The notes under the pieces are model-generated. The model made no database searches, was not told the DNA's origin, and worked only from the letters and a program-made list of their open reading frames with translations. From Burkholderia sp. E7m39 (lineage in GTDB: Bacteria > Pseudomonadota > Gammaproteobacteria > Burkholderiales > Burkholderiaceae), in contig BBSL01000196.1 of the NCBI GenBank assembly GCA_001319865.1, positions 1-43,606 on the forward strand: DNA of 43,606 nucleotides. The letters run 5' to 3'. Below, one piece after another: positions 42,078 to 43,606 of this stretch (position 1 is its first letter; every line of letters begins with the position of its first letter). The translations under genes were made by a program, and so were the position numbers.

Positions 42078-42998
42078 ATGGAGAATGTCCGCATTCTGGC
42101 GGAAGGGTTGAAGTTTCCCGAAGGGCCCGTGGCGATGGCCGATGGCGCGATCGTCCTTGTCGAAATCGAGCGCGAGACCATCAGCCGCGTGGCGCCCGAC
42201 GGCACGGTGAGCGTATTGGCGGAGGTGGGCGGCGGCCCCAACGGTCTCGCGGTAGGCCCGGACGGCGCCTTCTACATCTGCAATAACGGCGGCTTCCTGT
42301 TCCGTACCGTAGCCGGGCTGAATCGCACCAAACCTGGCGTGCACCCGCGTTATACCAGCGGCCGCATCGAGCGTTTCGATCCGCACACGGGCGCTCTGAC
42401 GACGTTGTACGACCGCTGTGGCGACTATCCGCTATGCGGTCCGAACGACATCGTGTTCGACCACGAGGGCGGCTTCTATTTCACCGACTTCGGCAAGAAC
42501 CGGCTGCGCGAGCGCGATCACGCGGGGCTTTATTACGGGCGAGCCGATGGATCGATGATCGTCGAAGTGGCGTATCCGCTCACCACGGCCAACGGCGTCG
42601 GATTGTCGCCGGACGATCGTGTTGTCTATGTGGCGGAAACGGAGACCGCGCGCCTATGGGCCTTCGACCTCGAAGCGCCCGGCAAGGCGCGCAAGCATCC
42701 GTATCCTTCTCCGCATGGCGGCCGTCTCATTTGCGGGCTGCCCGGCTACCAGCGCTTCGACAGTCTTGCCGTCGATGCAGAGGGAAACATTTGCGTGGCC
42801 ACCCTGGTCACGGGCTGCATCACGGTAGTCTCGCCCTCCGGCGAGGTGCTGCGACAGGTGATGGTGCCCGACGGCATGGTGACCAACATCTGCTTCGGCG
42901 GCGCGGACATGAAGACGGCTTATCTCACCTTGTCGGGCACGGGGCGCCTCGGGACCATGACGTGGCCGCAAGCAGGGTTGAAGCTCGCTTATTCGTGA
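42078..42998 (+). CDS. SMP-30/gluconolactonase-family lactonase
   Basis: 306 residues, a six-bladed beta-propeller of the SMP-30/gluconolaconase/LRE family. The metal-binding residues are recognisable: Glu15 (FPEGPV), Asn123 (CGPNDIVFD), Asn172 (TANGVGLSPDD) and Asp228 (FDSLAVDAEGN). There is no signal peptide, so it acts in the cytoplasm on a lactone, opening it to a hydroxy acid. GAGGA lies upstream of the ATG. It is the last gene of the operon and converges on the LysR gene, the two stops overlapping by ten bases. Its presence suggests that the imported compound, or an early intermediate, is a lactone. Confidence 0.9.
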   Translation: MENVRILAEGLKFPEGPVAMADGAIVLVEIERETISRVAPDGTVSVLAEVGGGPNGLAVGPDGAFYICNNGGFLFRTVAGLNRTKPGVHPRYTSGRIERFDPHTGALTTLYDRCGDYPLCGPNDIVFDHEGGFYFTDFGKNRLRERDHAGLYYGRADGSMIVEVAYPLTTANGVGLSPDDRVVYVAETETARLWAFDLEAPGKARKHPYPSPHGGRLICGLPGYQRFDSLAVDAEGNICVATLVTGCITVVSPSGEVLRQVMVPDGMVTNICFGGADMKTAYLTLSGTGRLGTMTWPQAGLKLAYS

Positions 42999-43606
42999 TG
43001 ACAGGCGTCCGCTGCGTCTCGACGTGCGAGCAGATGCTTGAGGAAGAGATCGACGGGTGCGGGGAGCGGCTCTGCCTCGCGCACGCAGATTTTCCAATGC
43101 CGTTCGGCCCATGTTTCATCCAGTTCCACGGCAACCAATGGCGCCGAGCTGACATAGCGCTGGGCATGTTGTTCCGGCACGAGGCCGATGCCAAGACGTG
43201 CTTCCACCATGCTTCGCACCGGCTCGAAGCCGGTAACCCGGATCGACAGCTTGAGCGGGTGGTCCAGATCCGCGGCGGCGCGTAGCACCAGCGAATTCAG
43301 ATAGCTGCCCTCCTGCGGTCCGACCAGCGGATACCTGGCCACGTCGCGGAATTTCACCTTCTCCGCATGGGCAAGAGGATGATCGGGCGGCATGATGACT
43401 ACCAGCCGGTCGCTGCGGTATGGAAATACCCGCAGACCGGTAGTCACGGTCATGCCGCCGAAGACACCGATATCAGCCGTATTCTCGGCCACGGCGCGGA
43501 CTACCGCGGGGCTCAGGCTTTCCTGCAGGTCGATGCGTAGTCCCGGGTGTAGTGCGAGGAACTCGCGGATATCGTCGGCAATGTACTGGACGATGGTCGA
43601 GAGGCT
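42989..43606 (-). CDS. LysR-family regulator, C-terminal part (cut by window edge)
   Basis: The frame is open to the end of the window, giving about 205 residues of a LysR effector-binding domain. Visible landmarks are IREFLALHPGLRIDLQES, ADIGVFGGMTVTTGLRVFPY, RSDRLVVIMPPDHPLAH and VEARLGIGLVPEQHA. The DNA-binding N-terminus lies beyond 43606. The gene converges with the lactonase gene at the end of the leuCDB-like operon. It is the nearest regulator and may control that operon by acting at the distant promoter near 33300 (inference). Confidence 0.9.
   Translation of the reverse strand, partial: SLSTIVQYIADDIREFLALHPGLRIDLQESLSPAVVRAVAENTADIGVFGGMTVTTGLRVFPYRSDRLVVIMPPDHPLAHAEKVKFRDVARYPLVGPQEGSYLNSLVLRAAADLDHPLKLSIRVTGFEPVRSMVEARLGIGLVPEQHAQRYVSSAPLVAVELDETWAERHWKICVREAEPLPAPVDLFLKHLLARRDAADACHHE

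Overview
The window is high-GC DNA with dense, short-spaced operons, many LysR/GntR/IclR-type regulators and several ABC and MFS uptake systems beside oxidoreductases. The protein sequences look like Burkholderiaceae, most plausibly Paraburkholderia or Caballeronia; this is inferred from protein resemblance and base composition, since there is no rRNA or housekeeping marker. I see no tRNA, rRNA, CRISPR array, insertion sequence or phage gene. The window reads as a catabolic accessory region on a secondary replicon or chromosome arm.

Layout. (1) 52-897: zinc-ribbon membrane protein of unknown function. (2) 1235-5173, minus strand: polar amino-acid ABC importer (lipoprotein binding protein, two permeases, ATPase) followed by an IclR regulator. 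(3) 5698-12665, minus strand: a six-gene sugar operon (ribose-type ABC importer, aldo/keto reductase, LgoD-like zinc dehydrogenase, UxaB-like reductase) with a divergent FadR-type regulator at 12892-13593 and a well-defined promoter/operator between them. The three enzymes line up as an L-galactose to D-altronate route. (4) 13608-14543: MFS remnant. (5) 14645-16470: LysR regulator and divergent SDR. (6) 16648-24054: LysR regulator and a divergent five-gene operon (Fe-type alcohol dehydrogenase, MFS, FMN alpha-hydroxy-acid dehydrogenase, SDR-like protein without the Tyr/Lys pair, ketoglutarate-semialdehyde-type dehydrogenase). (7) 24107-27896: secreted alpha/beta hydrolase, a frameshifted membrane protein gene, an NmrA-like protein, and a divergent HxlR regulator. 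A perfect 43-nt palindrome lies in front of the NmrA gene. (8) 27996-32572: GntR/FCD regulator divergent from an enoyl-CoA hydratase-like protein, an aromatic-acid-type MFS and an aldehyde dehydrogenase. (9) about 32570-33005: decayed pirin gene. (10) 33361-42998: a ten-gene operon of LeuC-, LeuD- and LeuB-like enzymes, a NitT/TauT-type ABC importer with two paralogous binding proteins, an SDR, a fumarylacetoacetate-hydrolase-family enzyme and an SMP-30 lactonase, followed by a convergent LysR gene cut by the window edge.

The most interesting region is (10). It looks like a catabolic re-use of the leucine-pathway isomerase/dehydrogenase module, joined to the dehydrogenase/diketo-hydrolase pair known from sugar-acid degradation. 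The chemistry fits breakdown of an imported malate- or citrate-like hydroxy acid or its lactone to pyruvate. No leuA is present in the window, and the LeuB-like protein lacks the glutamate normally found in the isopropylmalate pocket.
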